In this document: positions 42,331 through 51,745 of the stretch, in pieces | Layout of the letters: each line of letters opens with the position of its first letter | Numbering within the stretch: position 1 is the stretch's first letter | DNA from: Kribbella italica | Lineage (GTDB): Bacteria; Actinomycetota; Actinomycetes; Propionibacteriales; Kribbellaceae | Direction: 5' to 3' | DNA: 64,000 nt | Assembly (NCBI RefSeq): GCF_014205135.1 | Contig: NZ_JACHMY010000001.1 | Location: 6,758,001 to 6,822,000 of the forward strand | The notes under the pieces: model-generated | What the model was told of the DNA's origin: nothing | Database searches by the model: none | Seen by the model: the letters and a program-made list of their open reading frames with translations, nothing else | Made by a program: the position numbers and the translations under genes

Positions 42331-44913
42331 TTGAGTGGGCAGTACGTGCTGGAACTGCGAGAGGTCGACGAGTCGCAAGGTGCCGTGGTCGGAGGGAAGG
42401 GCGCGAACCTGGGCGCGCTGGCGCGGCTCGACGGCGTGCGGGTGCCGGCTGGGTTCTGCGTGACGACGGAGGCGTTCCAGCGGGTCGTGGCGGGGGCTGT
42501 GGACGATCGGATCGACGCGCTGTCGCAGCTGGCCGCGGATGATCGGGAGGGTCTTCGCAGGCTGAGTGCGGAGATCCGGGAGGCCATCGAGGGGATTGCC
42601 CTTCCGGACGAGGTCGCGGCGGCGATCACCCAGGCCGTCGCCGAGGACACCGCGTACGCCGTACGGTCGAGTGCTACGGCGGAGGATCTGCCGACGGCGT
42701 CCTTTGCGGGTCAGCAGGACACCTACCTGAACGTCGTGGGAGCGGCGGCGATTCTCGAGCACGTGAGTCGGTGCTGGGCCTCCCTGTTCACCGAGCGGGC
42801 GGTGACGTACCGCCAGCGGAACGGGATCGACCACCGCGCGGTCCACATGGCCGTCGTCGTGCAGCAGATGGTCTTCTCGCAGGCCTCCGGGATCATGTTC
42901 ACCGCCGACCCGGTCACGGGCAACCGCAAGGTCGCGACCGTGGACGCCGGCTTCGGCCTCGGCGAGGCGCTGGTCTCCGGGCTGGTGAACCCGGACGTCT
43001 TCACGGTGCGCGACGGCGAGGTCGTGGCCAAGACGGTCTCCGCCAAGCGGCTCGCCGTCCAGGCCCTGCCCACGGGCGGGACCGAGGAGGTGGCGCTCGA
43101 CGCCGGGCAGCAGAAGCAGCCGGCGCTGACCGATGCGCAGGTTGTCCGGCTGGTGGAGCTCGGCCGGCGGATCGAGGCGCACTTCGGTCGCCCGCAGGAC
43201 ATCGAGTGGTGCCTGGTCGACGACGAGTTCCAGATCGTGCAGAGCCGGCCGATCACCACGCTGTTCCCGGTCCCGCGGACCGGCGACCAGGAGAACCACG
43301 TCTTCCTGTCCGTCGGCCACCAGCAGATGATGACCGACGCGATGAAGCCACTGGGCTGGTCAATGTGGCAGCGTACGGCGATGGCGACGATGTCCGAGGC
43401 CGGTGGGCGGCTGTTCGTCGACTCCACCGCGCAGCTGACCTCGCCGGCCCGCCGCGCCGCCTTCCTGGACCTGGTGGACAAAGGCGACCCGCTGACCCGG
43501 GACGCGCTGGAGACCGTGCTCGACCGCGGCTTCCTTCCGACGCTCCCCGATGTGCCTCCGAGCCCGGGCGGTCCGCCGGTCCGGGGCGCGTCCGCCGCGC
43601 TCGAGAACGACCCGGCCGTCGTCACCGAGTTGATCGAGCGCAGCCGGGCGTCCCTGGCCGCCCTCCGCGACGGCATCGCGGCGAAGACCGGGCCGGCGCT
43701 GTTCGACTTCCTGCTGGAGGCCTTCGTCGAGCACAAGCGGGTGCTCGGCGATCCCCTCGGCCTGCAGGCGATCATGGCCAGTCACGAGGCCACCTGGTGG
43801 CTCAAGGACAAGCTGCGGGAGTGGCTCGGCGAGAAGGACGCGGCCGACACGCTCACGCTGTCCGCGCCGGACAACATCAGCTCGGAGATGGGCCTGGACC
43901 TGCTCGGCGTCGCCGACGCGATCCGCCCGTACCCGGAGGTGGTGGCGTTCCTCCAGGGCGCCGACGACGACTTCCTCGACGAGTTGCCGAAGCTCGCGGG
44001 CGGCACCGAGGCGCGGGACGCGATCCAGGCCTACCTCGACCGGTACGGCATGCGCTGCGTCGGCGAGATCGACATCACCCGGCCGCGCTGGAGTGAGCGC
44101 CCGAGCACCCTCGTCCCACTGATCCTCGACAACGTGAAGCTCTTCGAGCCGGGGGCCGCCGCGCGGCGCTTCGAGGAAGGGCGGCAGAAGGCACTCCAGA
44201 AGGAACAGGACGTGCTGGAGCGGCTGCGGGCGCTGCCGGACGGGGACCAGAAGGCCGACGAGACGCGGCGGATGATCGAGCGGGTCCGGACCTTCATCGG
44301 CTACCGGGAGTACCCGAAGTACGCGATCATCTGCCGCTACTTCGTCTACAAGCAGGCCCTGCTGGCCGAGGCCGACCGCCTGGTCGAAGACGGTGTGCTC
44401 GCTGATCGGGAGGACAGCTTCTTCCTCACGTTCCAGGAGTTGCAGGACGTCGTACGGACGAAGCAGGTGGACGGCCGGCTCGTCGCCGAGCGCAAGGAGG
44501 CGTTCCGGACGTACGAGGGGCTCACGCCGCCGCGGGTGCTGACGTCGGACGGCGAGGCGGTCAACGGGTCGTACCGGCGTGACGACGTACCGGCTGGTGC
44601 CCTGGTCGGTCTGCCGGTCTCCAACGGCACCGTCGAGGGCCGGGCCCGGGTCATCCTCGACCTCGCCAAGGCCGACCTCGAAGCCGGCGACATCCTCGTC
44701 ACCGCCTTCACCGACCCCAGCTGGTCACCGTTGTTCGTCGGCATCGCGGGCCTGGTCACCGAGGTCGGCGGCCTGATGACCCACGGCGCGGTGATCGCCC
44801 GCGAGTACGGCCTGCCCGCCGTCGTCGGCGTGCCCGAGGCCACCCGGCGCATCCAGGACGGCCAGCGCATCCGGGTCCACGGCACCGACGGCTACGTCGA
44901 GTTCCTGGACTGA
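42331..44913 (+). CDS. rph: Rifampin phosphotransferase (PEP-synthase-like)
   Basis: 860 aa from a TTG at 42331, fixed by GGAGG 6 bases upstream. The ATP-grasp N-domain (residues 1-310) shows VVGGKGANLGALARL, YAVRSSATAEDLPTASFAGQ and GIMFTADPVTGNR. A rifampin-binding middle domain (about 330-760) follows, with HVFLSVGHQQMMTDAMKPLG, the family's usual entry. The swivelling His-domain has GGLMTHGAVIAREYGLPAVV with catalytic His818. Enzymes of this type transfer the beta-phosphate of ATP to the ansa-chain hydroxyl of rifamycins, giving resistance. Length matches RPH rather than PpsA or PPDK, which have extra C-terminal domains. The RAE-like element upstream supports the call. Confidence 0.92.
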   Translation: MSGQYVLELREVDESQGAVVGGKGANLGALARLDGVRVPAGFCVTTEAFQRVVAGAVDDRIDALSQLAADDREGLRRLSAEIREAIEGIALPDEVAAAITQAVAEDTAYAVRSSATAEDLPTASFAGQQDTYLNVVGAAAILEHVSRCWASLFTERAVTYRQRNGIDHRAVHMAVVVQQMVFSQASGIMFTADPVTGNRKVATVDAGFGLGEALVSGLVNPDVFTVRDGEVVAKTVSAKRLAVQALPTGGTEEVALDAGQQKQPALTDAQVVRLVELGRRIEAHFGRPQDIEWCLVDDEFQIVQSRPITTLFPVPRTGDQENHVFLSVGHQQMMTDAMKPLGWSMWQRTAMATMSEAGGRLFVDSTAQLTSPARRAAFLDLVDKGDPLTRDALETVLDRGFLPTLPDVPPSPGGPPVRGASAALENDPAVVTELIERSRASLAALRDGIAAKTGPALFDFLLEAFVEHKRVLGDPLGLQAIMASHEATWWLKDKLREWLGEKDAADTLTLSAPDNISSEMGLDLLGVADAIRPYPEVVAFLQGADDDFLDELPKLAGGTEARDAIQAYLDRYGMRCVGEIDITRPRWSERPSTLVPLILDNVKLFEPGAAARRFEEGRQKALQKEQDVLERLRALPDGDQKADETRRMIERVRTFIGYREYPKYAIICRYFVYKQALLAEADRLVEDGVLADREDSFFLTFQELQDVVRTKQVDGRLVAERKEAFRTYEGLTPPRVLTSDGEAVNGSYRRDDVPAGALVGLPVSNGTVEGRARVILDLAKADLEAGDILVTAFTDPSWSPLFVGIAGLVTEVGGLMTHGAVIAREYGLPAVVGVPEATRRIQDGQRIRVHGTDGYVEFLD

Positions 44914-44917
44914 ACCA

Positions 44918-44956
44918 GAGCTCGGCAGCTGCCTGGCTGAGGCGGCTGCCGGGCTC
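44918..44956. terminator. Bidirectional terminator between rph and the LytR_C gene
   Basis: GAGCTCGGCAGC (44918-44929) and GCTGCCGGGCTC (44945-44956) form a 12-bp stem with one G-T pair and a 15-base loop. It lies between the ends of two converging genes and its right arm touches the minus-strand stop codon. Confidence 0.65.
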
Positions 44957-45518
44957 AGTTCGGGTTCTGGCCCGAAGGGATGGCCTGGGAGGGCTTGACC
45001 ACCGGGAGGCAGACGACCGAGTCGGCGGGGACGGCGATGCTGGGGACGCCCTTGGTGTTGAGCTTGGTGAAGCCGATGCCGAGGACGATGTCGACGGTGT
45101 GGTCGGGGCGGGCGTCGGCCTTGGTGGCGGCCTTCTGGTTGAGCTGGCCCAGGGCGAGCTTGACCTCGGGGCCGTCGGTGGTGGCGCCGCGGACCTCGAC
45201 CACGTCGATCTTGTCGCCGTTCGGCTCGTTGGCGATCTTGCCGATGTTGAAGCCGCGCTTCTTCAGGTCCTCGCCGAGCTTGGCCGCGCTGCCGGCCCGG
45301 GCGCCGCCGTTGTAGATGTTGAGCACGACCTGCTTGGGGACCAGACGGTTGTTCTCGAGCTTCTGCTCGACGCAGTTCGGCTCGGCGCTGGAGTCGGTGA
45401 GCGAGTTCCAGCCCCACCAGAAGCCGCCGATCAGGATCGCCAGCAGCACGACCATGGTGATCGGCGTCCGCCAGTGCAGTCGCGCGTGCGGCCTCGGCTG
45501 CGGGGAGAGGGCGGTCAT
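44955..45518 (-). CDS. LytR_C-domain membrane protein
   Basis: 187 aa. A short basic cytosolic tail, one membrane helix (PITMVVLLAILIGGFWWGW), then an extracellular LytR_C domain: VVLNIYNGGARAGSAAKLGE, LKKRGFNIGKIAN, VVEVRGATTDGPEVKLALGQ and VDIVLGIGF. In other proteins this domain is the C-terminal part of LytR-CpsA-Psr ligases; here it stands alone, as in many actinobacteria. A role at the cell wall is likely but unspecified. The gene starts immediately after the stop of the upstream gene (TAGATG on the minus strand), so the two are co-transcribed. Confidence 0.88.
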   Translation of the reverse strand: MTALSPQPRPHARLHWRTPITMVVLLAILIGGFWWGWNSLTDSSAEPNCVEQKLENNRLVPKQVVLNIYNGGARAGSAAKLGEDLKKRGFNIGKIANEPNGDKIDVVEVRGATTDGPEVKLALGQLNQKAATKADARPDHTVDIVLGIGFTKLNTKGVPSIAVPADSVVCLPVVKPSQAIPSGQNPN

Positions 45519-45812
45519 CTAGCTCACGACCAGGACCCGGGCGTGCAGGACCAGACGCTGCTGCAGGGCCGCGCGCAGCGCCCGGTGCAGACCGTCCTCG
45601 AGGAACAGCTCGCCCTTGTACTCCACGACGTGCGCGAAGAGGTCACCGTAGAAAGTGGAGTCCTCGTCGAGCAGTGCGTTCAGGTCCAGGGTGCCCTTCG
45701 TCGTGACCAGCTCGTCGAGCCGTATCTGCCGTGGGGGCAGCACGGACCAGTCCTTGGCCTTGTACCCGTGATCGGGGTACGGCCGCTCCTCGCCGACGCG
45801 CTTGAAGATCAC
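45519..45812 (-). CDS. Small conserved actinobacterial protein upstream of LytR_C (often auto-named VapB-like)
   Basis: 97 aa from a GTG at 45812 (VIFKRVGEERPYPDHGYKAK). Conserved blocks are PPRQIRLDELVTTKGTLDL, LLDEDSTFYGDLFAHVVEY and ELFLEDGLHRALRAALQQRL followed by VLHARVLVV. Automated annotation often names this family 'type II toxin-antitoxin VapB'. There is no adjacent toxin, and the DGLHRALRA stretch instead recalls a ParB/sulfiredoxin-like fold. It is consistently found before a LytR_C gene in actinobacteria, as here. Function unknown. The longer frame to 45914 has no ribosome-binding site and reads unlikely sequence. Confidence 0.85.
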   Translation of the reverse strand: MIFKRVGEERPYPDHGYKAKDWSVLPPRQIRLDELVTTKGTLDLNALLDEDSTFYGDLFAHVVEYKGELFLEDGLHRALRAALQQRLVLHARVLVVS

Positions 45813-45942
45813 CCACCGAAGTCTAGCGGGGTGAGAGGTCTCCGGAGAGGTCGGGAATGTCACCGCAAAAGGTCGAGACCAAGACTCAACCTTTCCGCCC
45901 CGCCGGACGTCCACAGTGAATAGGGACTATCAGGGGGTAGAG

Positions 45943-46644
45943 ATGAAGGTACTGACCAAACTGACCGCGGGGGCGGCCACCGTGGTCGTCGCCGTCGCCG
46001 GGACGACCTTACCGGCCAGCGCGCTGACCGTGGCCCAGAACAAGGCGGCCCAGACCCGTCTGAACGCGCTCGGCTGCTACGCCGGGCCGGTGGACGGCAA
46101 GATCGGCCAGATGACCCAGGCTGCCACCATCCGGTTCCAGGCCGCCAACAAGATGACCCAGAACGGCTCACTCGGCGGTACGACGTACAGCCGCGTGCTG
46201 GCCGCGTCGGCCAAGCGCTGCGACGTCCGGGCGGTCCCGGCCAGTGGCGGCGGCAAGCGGATCGTGATCAGCCAGGGCCAGAACTACCTGTGGCTGATCG
46301 ATGCCAAGGGCAAAGTCGTCCGCCAGGGCGGCATCATCGACAACCCGAGCTACCTCAAGCCCGGGACCTACTCGACCGGCGCCAAGTGCGGCCGGGCGGC
46401 CCGGATCAAGAAGAACACCGACGGCGCCAGCCTCTACCTGAACAACTTCGTCCGGTTCGCGCCGTGCGGGATCGGGTTCCACCAGATCCCGACGTACAAG
46501 CGCAACGGCGCGCAGATCCACGGCGACTGGCAGCTCGGCACCAACCAGAAGGCCTCGCACGGCTGCATCCGGGTCCAGAAGTCGATGTCGGACGCGATCT
46601 GGGCCTTCACCACCGCTTCGACCAAGGTCGTTGTGGTCCGTTGA
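45943..46644 (+). CDS. Secreted L,D-transpeptidase with peptidoglycan-binding domain
   Basis: 233 aa from the ATG at 45943. A signal peptide (MKVLTKLTAGAATVVVAVAG, cleavage near SALT) leads to a PG_binding_1 domain at about 35-95 (LNALGCYAGPVDGKIGQMTQ, AATIRFQAAN). A YkuD catalytic domain follows, with GIGFHQIPTY, IHGDWQLG and SHGCIRVQKS; Cys208 in HGCIR is the nucleophile. Such enzymes form 3-3 cross-links in peptidoglycan or attach proteins to it. The call is firm for the fold; substrate preference is not known. The GTG at 45916 is an upstream alternative but would place polar residues before the signal. Confidence 0.92.
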   Translation: MKVLTKLTAGAATVVVAVAGTTLPASALTVAQNKAAQTRLNALGCYAGPVDGKIGQMTQAATIRFQAANKMTQNGSLGGTTYSRVLAASAKRCDVRAVPASGGGKRIVISQGQNYLWLIDAKGKVVRQGGIIDNPSYLKPGTYSTGAKCGRAARIKKNTDGASLYLNNFVRFAPCGIGFHQIPTYKRNGAQIHGDWQLGTNQKASHGCIRVQKSMSDAIWAFTTASTKVVVVR

Positions 46645-46741
46645 CCAAAGTCCGGCCGTTGTCCGACTTGTGGCGGACGCGGGCGGCGGTGCCCGGCTCC
46701 TAGGCTCGACCCGACCTACTCGTCGGCGAACTGGGGTTCTG

Positions 46742-47236
46742 ATGCCGGGCACCGTGCGGCTGCGGCCGCCGAACCACACACTCGACCGCCGGGTCCTCGG
46801 GGTCTGGCGGGTGACCTCGGCGCTGGTGGTCGCGCCGCCGGTCCTCGTCCTGGTCCTGCTCGGGCTGCTGATCCCGCCGGCCAGGCTCTGGCTGCTCGGA
46901 CCGGCTGTCGTGATCGCCGTCGTGGGTCTGCCGTTCGTCACCGTGCTGCCGCTGTGGTGGTACCGGGTGCACCGCTGGGAGGCCACCGAGGACGCGGTGT
47001 ACGTGCGGGCGGGGTACTTCTGGCAGGAGTGGCGGATCGCGCCGATGTCGCGGATCCAGACCGTCGACACGCTCCGGGGACCGGTCGAGCAGCAGTTCGG
47101 GCTGGCCACGCTGATCGTCACGACGGCGTCCGCGCGCGGGTCTTTGAAGATCAGAGGGTTGGCTCGGGAGACCGCGGAGGAGCTGGCTGAGCAACTGACG
47201 CGGACAACGCAGGCCACCCCAGGTGATGCCACATGA
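46742..47236 (+). CDS. PH-domain membrane protein (YdbS-like, bPH_2)
   Basis: 164 aa from the ATG at 46742. Two membrane helices (LVVAPPVLVLVLLGLLIPPA, LLGPAVVIAVVGLPFVTVL) precede a bacterial PH domain (VHRWEATEDAVYVRAGYFWQ, IAPMSRIQTVDTLRGPVEQQ, FGLATLIVTTASARG). Matches the YdbS half of the YdbS/YdbT pair, whose function is poorly defined. It overlaps the next gene by ATGA. Upstream frames starting at 46631 read into the intergenic region and are not supported. Confidence 0.85.
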   Translation: MPGTVRLRPPNHTLDRRVLGVWRVTSALVVAPPVLVLVLLGLLIPPARLWLLGPAVVIAVVGLPFVTVLPLWWYRVHRWEATEDAVYVRAGYFWQEWRIAPMSRIQTVDTLRGPVEQQFGLATLIVTTASARGSLKIRGLARETAEELAEQLTRTTQATPGDAT

Positions 47237-48750
47237 TGGGGGAGAGGGAGGCGGCGACCCCCGGGCTCCAGCCGGCTGCGCCGGCGGAGTGGCTCCGGCT
47301 TGACGTCCGGGCTGTGGCAGTAGGAGCGCTCTTGGGGGCCGGCGTCGCGGTGAGTGCGGGGGTGCCGACTGCTGCTGGGGTTGCTTCCGGTACGTCGTGG
47401 GTGGTGGCGCTGGCCTGGGTCGTGCCCTGTGGATTGCTGCTGGTGCTCGGGGGCGCCGGGCTCGAGTACGTGCGCTGGCGGCGTACGCAGTACCGGATCA
47501 GTGCCGAGCAGGCCGAGTTGCACACAGGGCTGGTCTTTCTCCGGCGGCGGTCGCTGGCGCGGGAGCGGATCCGGAGTGTGGATCTGACGGCTAACCCACT
47601 GCTGCGGGTGTTCGGCCTGGTGGCGGTGAAGATCGGGACCGGCGAGGCGTCCAGCGAGAGCACGCTCTCGCTCAGCCCGGTGACCCGCGCCGAGGGGGAG
47701 CGGCTGCGGCTGGAGCTGCTGCGCGGCGAGCAGCACGCCACCGACGGGACGCTGGCCGAGCTGGACCGGGCCTGGATCCGCTACGCCCCGATCTCGTTCC
47801 TCGCGCCGGCGCTCGGCCTCGCGGCCGGCGGCGCGGTGATGCAGCTGGCGCGGTGGTTCGGTCTGGAGGAGGAGCTGATCGACCGGGTCCGGGACCTCTT
47901 CACCGGCGTCCCGCTGCTCCTCGTGCTCGTGATCCTCGCCGCGATCCTGCTGGTCGCCGGCCTGATCGGCTCGCTCGGGCTGTTCGTCGAGATGTGGTGG
48001 AACTACCGCCTCGACCGCGAGCCCGGCACTCTCCGCGTACGCCGTGGGCTGCTCACCACCCGGTCCATCTCGATCGAGGAGCGACGGCTGCGCGGCGTCG
48101 ACGTGGTCGAACCGCTCGGCGTCCGCCTGGCCGGCGCGGCCCGCGTCGACGCGATCGCGACCGGGCTCGTCCAGCAGAAGGAGGACGAGAAGGCCGACCA
48201 CAAGACGTTGCTGCCCGCGGCGCCGAAGGATCTCGCCGACCGGATCGCGGCCGCCGTACTGCGGGAGGACGTCGCGCCGACGGCCGCCGTACGACTCACC
48301 GCGCACCCGCGGGCGGCCCTCGGGCGCCGGATCCGGATGGCGGTCGCGGCCGCGCTGCTGCCGGTCGTGGTGCTGGTCGTCCTCGGGCTGCTGTTCACCG
48401 ACGTCCTGGTGCAGCTCGGCGTGATCCTCGCCGTCGTACTGCTGCCGATCGCGGTTCTGCTGGCCCGCGACAGCTACAAGGCGCTCGGCCACGGGATCAC
48501 CGGCAAGTACCTGGTCACCCGCTCCGGCTCGATCCGGCGCTCGACGGCGGCGCTGCAGCGGGACGGCGTCCTGGGCTGGCGGGTTCGGCAGTCGGTCTTC
48601 CAGCGCCGGGTCGGCCTGGCGACGTTCAGCGCGATCACGGCCGCCGGCGGTGGCGCGTACTCCGCGCGTGACGCCGACGCCGACGAGGGGCTCGACTTCG
48701 CCCGGGAGGCGGTTCCGGGCCTGCTCGAGCCGTTCGTCGTGCGCGGCTGA
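47233..48750 (+). CDS. PH-domain membrane protein (YdbT-like, several bPH_2 domains)
   Basis: 505 aa; ATGA overlap with the previous gene. Successive bPH_2 domains each follow pairs of membrane helices: one near residues 75-160 (YRISAEQAELHTGLVFLRRR, RIRSVDLTANPLLRVFGL), one near 260-340 (RVRRGLLTTRSISIEERRLR, GVDVVEPLG) and one near 410-500 (GHGITGKYLVTRSGSIRRST). This is the YdbT architecture, the normal partner of YdbS. In Bacillus, ydbST affects resistance to certain antimicrobial peptides, but the mechanism in actinobacteria is unknown. The pair is followed by an unrelated ATPase gene 73 bases away. Confidence 0.85.
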   Translation: MMGEREAATPGLQPAAPAEWLRLDVRAVAVGALLGAGVAVSAGVPTAAGVASGTSWVVALAWVVPCGLLLVLGGAGLEYVRWRRTQYRISAEQAELHTGLVFLRRRSLARERIRSVDLTANPLLRVFGLVAVKIGTGEASSESTLSLSPVTRAEGERLRLELLRGEQHATDGTLAELDRAWIRYAPISFLAPALGLAAGGAVMQLARWFGLEEELIDRVRDLFTGVPLLLVLVILAAILLVAGLIGSLGLFVEMWWNYRLDREPGTLRVRRGLLTTRSISIEERRLRGVDVVEPLGVRLAGAARVDAIATGLVQQKEDEKADHKTLLPAAPKDLADRIAAAVLREDVAPTAAVRLTAHPRAALGRRIRMAVAAALLPVVVLVVLGLLFTDVLVQLGVILAVVLLPIAVLLARDSYKALGHGITGKYLVTRSGSIRRSTAALQRDGVLGWRVRQSVFQRRVGLATFSAITAAGGGAYSARDADADEGLDFAREAVPGLLEPFVVRG

Positions 48751-48823
48751 CCCTCGTGGTCGCCTCGCCGCACTACCATGCCGAGCGCAGGGGTAGTTCC
48801 GTCGCGCGAAAGGCAGCGTTGAG

Positions 48824-50350
48824 ATGGCCGAGACACCGGACGTCGTGGAGACCGTCAAGCAGGGGTACGCGTTCGAGGGGCCCGCGATCGAGCTGGGCTC
48901 GCTGCTGGTCGACGGTACGCCGAACCCGGAGGCCGCGGTCCGCATCCCGCTGTCGATGGTGAACCGGCACGGCCTGGTGGCCGGCGCGACCGGTACCGGC
49001 AAGACCAAGACCCTGCAGCTGATGGCCGAGCAGCTGTCCGCCGCGGGCGTCGCGGTGTTCGCCGCCGACATCAAGGGCGACCTGTCCGGCGTCTCGCAGC
49101 CGGGCGAGAGCAGCGAGAAGCTGCTGGCCCGGACCAAGACGATCGGCCAGGAGTGGACCGCGACCGGGTTCCCGACCGAGTTCTACGCGCTCGGCGGCCA
49201 GGGCGCCGGGGTGCCGATCCGGGCCACCATCACGTCGTTCGGGCCGGTCCTGCTGTCCAAGGTGCTCGGGCTGAACGACGTCCAGGAGTCCTCGCTCGGC
49301 CTGATCTTCCACTACGCCGACAAGCAGGGCCTGACGCTGCTGGACCTGAAGGACCTGCGCGCGGTCATCACGCACCTGACCAGCGACGAGGGCAAGGGCG
49401 ACCTCAAGGAGCTCGGCGGGTTGTCCGCGGCGACCGCGGGTGTCATCCTGCGCTCGCTGATCGGGTTCGCCGACCAGGGCGCCGAGGCGTTCTTCGGCGA
49501 GCCGGAGTTCGACACCGCCGACCTGCTCCAGGAACGCGACGGCAAGGGCGTCATCTCGCTGCTCGAGCTGCCGAACCTGCAGGACCGGCCGGCGCTGTTC
49601 TCGACCTTCCTGATGTGGCTGCTGGCCGACCTGTTCCACGACCTGCCCGAGGTCGGCGACGTGGACAAGCCGAAGCTGGTGTTCTTCTTCGACGAGGCGC
49701 ACCTGCTGTTCAACGACGCGTCCAAGGCGTTCCTGGACTCGATCGCGCAGACCGTCCGGCTGATCCGTTCGAAGGGGGTCGGCGTCTTCTTCGTCACCCA
49801 GACCCCGAAGGACGTGCCGGACGACGTCCTGGCGCAGCTCGGGTCCCGGGTGCAGCACCAGTTGCGGGCGCACACGCCGAACGACGCGAAGGCGCTGAAG
49901 GCGACCGTGTCGACGTTCCCGAACTCGTCGTACGAGCTGGCCGAGGTGCTCACCCAGCTCGGGATCGGCGAGGCGGTCGTGACCGTGATGAACGAGAAGG
50001 GCGCGCCGACGCCGGTCGCCTGGACCCGGCTGCGGGCGCCGCAGTCGCTGATGGCGCCGGCCTCGGCCGAGCAGCTGACCGCGGCCGTCGCGGCGTCGCC
50101 GAACAACGCCAAGTACTCCGCCGTGATCGACCGCGAGTCGGCGTACGAGAAGCTGGCCGCGAAGGTGCAGGCCGGCGCCGAGCAGGCCGAGGCCGAGGCG
50201 CAGGTCGAGGAACCGAAGCCGAGGGCACAGAAAAAAGAAAAATCTGTGGTCGAACAGGTGGTCGGCTCGTCGGTGTTCAAGCAGTTCGCCCGGTCGGCCG
50301 GGCGAGAGATCGTGCGTGGACTGTTCGGGTCGGCACGTCGCAAGCGGTGA
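48824..50350 (+). CDS. HerA-like ATPase (DUF853 family)
   Basis: 508 aa. The P-loop is GATGTGKT at residues 54-61 (NRHGLVAGATGTGKTKTLQL); Walker B and a DEAH-like box read KLVFFFDEAHLLFND near 285. The conserved signatures VFAADIKGDLSGVSQPG, ISLLELPNLQDRPALFSTFL and GVFFVTQTPKDVPDDVLAQL are those of the YjgR/DUF853 group of HerA-like ATPases. The C-terminal 60 residues are charged and end in FVKQFARSAGREIVRGLFG-like basic sequence, suggesting nucleic-acid or membrane contact. These are predicted double-strand DNA translocases, but the cellular role is not established. The gene stands alone. Confidence 0.9.
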   Translation: MAETPDVVETVKQGYAFEGPAIELGSLLVDGTPNPEAAVRIPLSMVNRHGLVAGATGTGKTKTLQLMAEQLSAAGVAVFAADIKGDLSGVSQPGESSEKLLARTKTIGQEWTATGFPTEFYALGGQGAGVPIRATITSFGPVLLSKVLGLNDVQESSLGLIFHYADKQGLTLLDLKDLRAVITHLTSDEGKGDLKELGGLSAATAGVILRSLIGFADQGAEAFFGEPEFDTADLLQERDGKGVISLLELPNLQDRPALFSTFLMWLLADLFHDLPEVGDVDKPKLVFFFDEAHLLFNDASKAFLDSIAQTVRLIRSKGVGVFFVTQTPKDVPDDVLAQLGSRVQHQLRAHTPNDAKALKATVSTFPNSSYELAEVLTQLGIGEAVVTVMNEKGAPTPVAWTRLRAPQSLMAPASAEQLTAAVAASPNNAKYSAVIDRESAYEKLAAKVQAGAEQAEAEAQVEEPKPRAQKKEKSVVEQVVGSSVFKQFARSAGREIVRGLFGSARRKR

Positions 50351-50404
50351 CATTTGATCAAATTCTTACCTGCAGGTGGCCGCCGTACGGCGTAGAGTTA
50401 GAGA

Positions 50405-51718
50405 GTGGTTGCGCAGAGTAGGCGATCGGTACGGAACTGGGCGCTCTGGACCTTGACGGTCCCGGCGTTCGGTCTGATCGCCCTCGTCGACCTGCTCGCG
50501 ATCGGGTACGGCGTGCGCTCGTTCACCGAGCTGCCGTCCTGGCAGGGGCTCGACCTGGTCCTCGCGCTGACGGTGGCCGCGCTGATCTCGGTCGAGGGCG
50601 CCCGCCGGGTCGAGAACCGGCGCAAGTCCGGCGGCGCGCTGCACAAGGACCTGGCGCCCGCCTGGATGATCGCGGCCGCGCTCGTGCTGCATCCCGCGCT
50701 GGCGATCCTGGTCGCCGTCCTGCTGCGGATCTGGTGGCGGATCCGGGCCGGCAAGTGCATCCCGTACCGGTGGACCTTCAGTACGGCGGTCTGCGTGCTC
50801 GGCGTCGGCGCGGCCTACACGGTCTTCACCGGTGCGCGGGACGTGGTCGGTGACTCGTCGCTCGGCTTGGTCGTCGCGATGACGCTCGCGGCCTTCGCAT
50901 ACGTCGCGACCGACACGGTGCTGTGCGGCCTGGCGATCGTGCTGATCGTGCCGGGCAGCAGCCGGCAGGAGGCGATCGGCGACAAGGACTCCCTGTGCGT
51001 CGACGCGACCGCGGCGACGCTCGGCTGCCTGCTGGCGGCGGCGGTGCTGGTCAGCCCGTGGTTCGCGTTCCTGGCCATCCCGATCTCGCTGACCGCGCAG
51101 CGGGCGCTGCTGTTCTCGCAGCTGGAGTCCGAGGCGCAGACCGACCCGAAGACCAGCCTCGGGCGGGTCGACTGGTGGCGGCGCCGGACCGAGGAGCTGC
51201 TGCGCGCCTCGCGGACCCACCGCGAGCCGATGGCGGTGCTGCTGATCGACATCGACCACTTCAAGATGGTCAACGACCGGCACGGTCACCTGGTCGGCGA
51301 CGAGGCCCTGCGGGCGGTCGCGACGATCCTGCGCAGCGCGATCCGGGCGAAGGACGTGATCGGGCGGTTCGGCGGCGAGGAGTTCGTGATCGCCCTGCCG
51401 GACACCGACCTGTCCGACGCCGTGGTGACGGCCGACCGGCTGCGGACGGCGGTCGCCGCCAGTCCGCTCGCCGCGATGTGCGCCGGCGTACTCGACGACC
51501 CGGAGCTCGACCCGGACACCTTCCACCTGACCGTCTCGATCGGCATCGCGGTCTCCCCGTCCGACGGTCAGACGGTCGACGAGTTGCTGTTCCGTGCCGA
51601 TCGGGCGATGTACGCCGCGAAGGCCGCCGGCCGCGACCGCGTCCGCGCCGCCGCCGACTGCGCCCCGGCCGACCTGGCCCGCCTCACGCTGCCGGACCGG
51701 GCTGCCCAGCCGCGCTGA
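50405..51718 (+). CDS. Membrane diguanylate cyclase (GGDEF domain) with product-inhibition site
   Basis: 437 aa from a GTG 6 bases after TAGAGT (50393-50398), a likely leaderless promoter. Residues 10-235 hold about six membrane helices (ALWTLTVPAFGLIALVDLLA, AWMIAAALVLHPALAILVAV, WFAFLAIPISLTAQ). The GGDEF domain spans ~265-425: PMAVLLIDIDHFKMVNDRHG, then RAKDVIGRFGGEEFVIALPD. GGEEF is intact, so the enzyme should make c-di-GMP from GTP, and RAKD lies five residues before it, the standard I-site for feedback inhibition. No sensor domain is recognisable beyond the membrane part, and no EAL partner is in the window. Confidence 0.92.
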   Translation: MVAQSRRSVRNWALWTLTVPAFGLIALVDLLAIGYGVRSFTELPSWQGLDLVLALTVAALISVEGARRVENRRKSGGALHKDLAPAWMIAAALVLHPALAILVAVLLRIWWRIRAGKCIPYRWTFSTAVCVLGVGAAYTVFTGARDVVGDSSLGLVVAMTLAAFAYVATDTVLCGLAIVLIVPGSSRQEAIGDKDSLCVDATAATLGCLLAAAVLVSPWFAFLAIPISLTAQRALLFSQLESEAQTDPKTSLGRVDWWRRRTEELLRASRTHREPMAVLLIDIDHFKMVNDRHGHLVGDEALRAVATILRSAIRAKDVIGRFGGEEFVIALPDTDLSDAVVTADRLRTAVAASPLAAMCAGVLDDPELDPDTFHLTVSIGIAVSPSDGQTVDELLFRADRAMYAAKAAGRDRVRAAADCAPADLARLTLPDRAAQPR

Positions 51719-51745
51719 TCCTGCGGGGGTGCCGCCTGCACCTAC

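Noticed and set aside
45519..45812. Toxin-antitoxin pair (VapB-type label)
   Set aside because: No PIN-domain toxin is adjacent; the gene is conserved beside LytR_C instead.
46168..49137. 989-codon minus-strand frame across the transpeptidase and PH-domain genes
   Set aside because: Shadow of plus-strand genes that carry clear family motifs; no ribosome-binding site.
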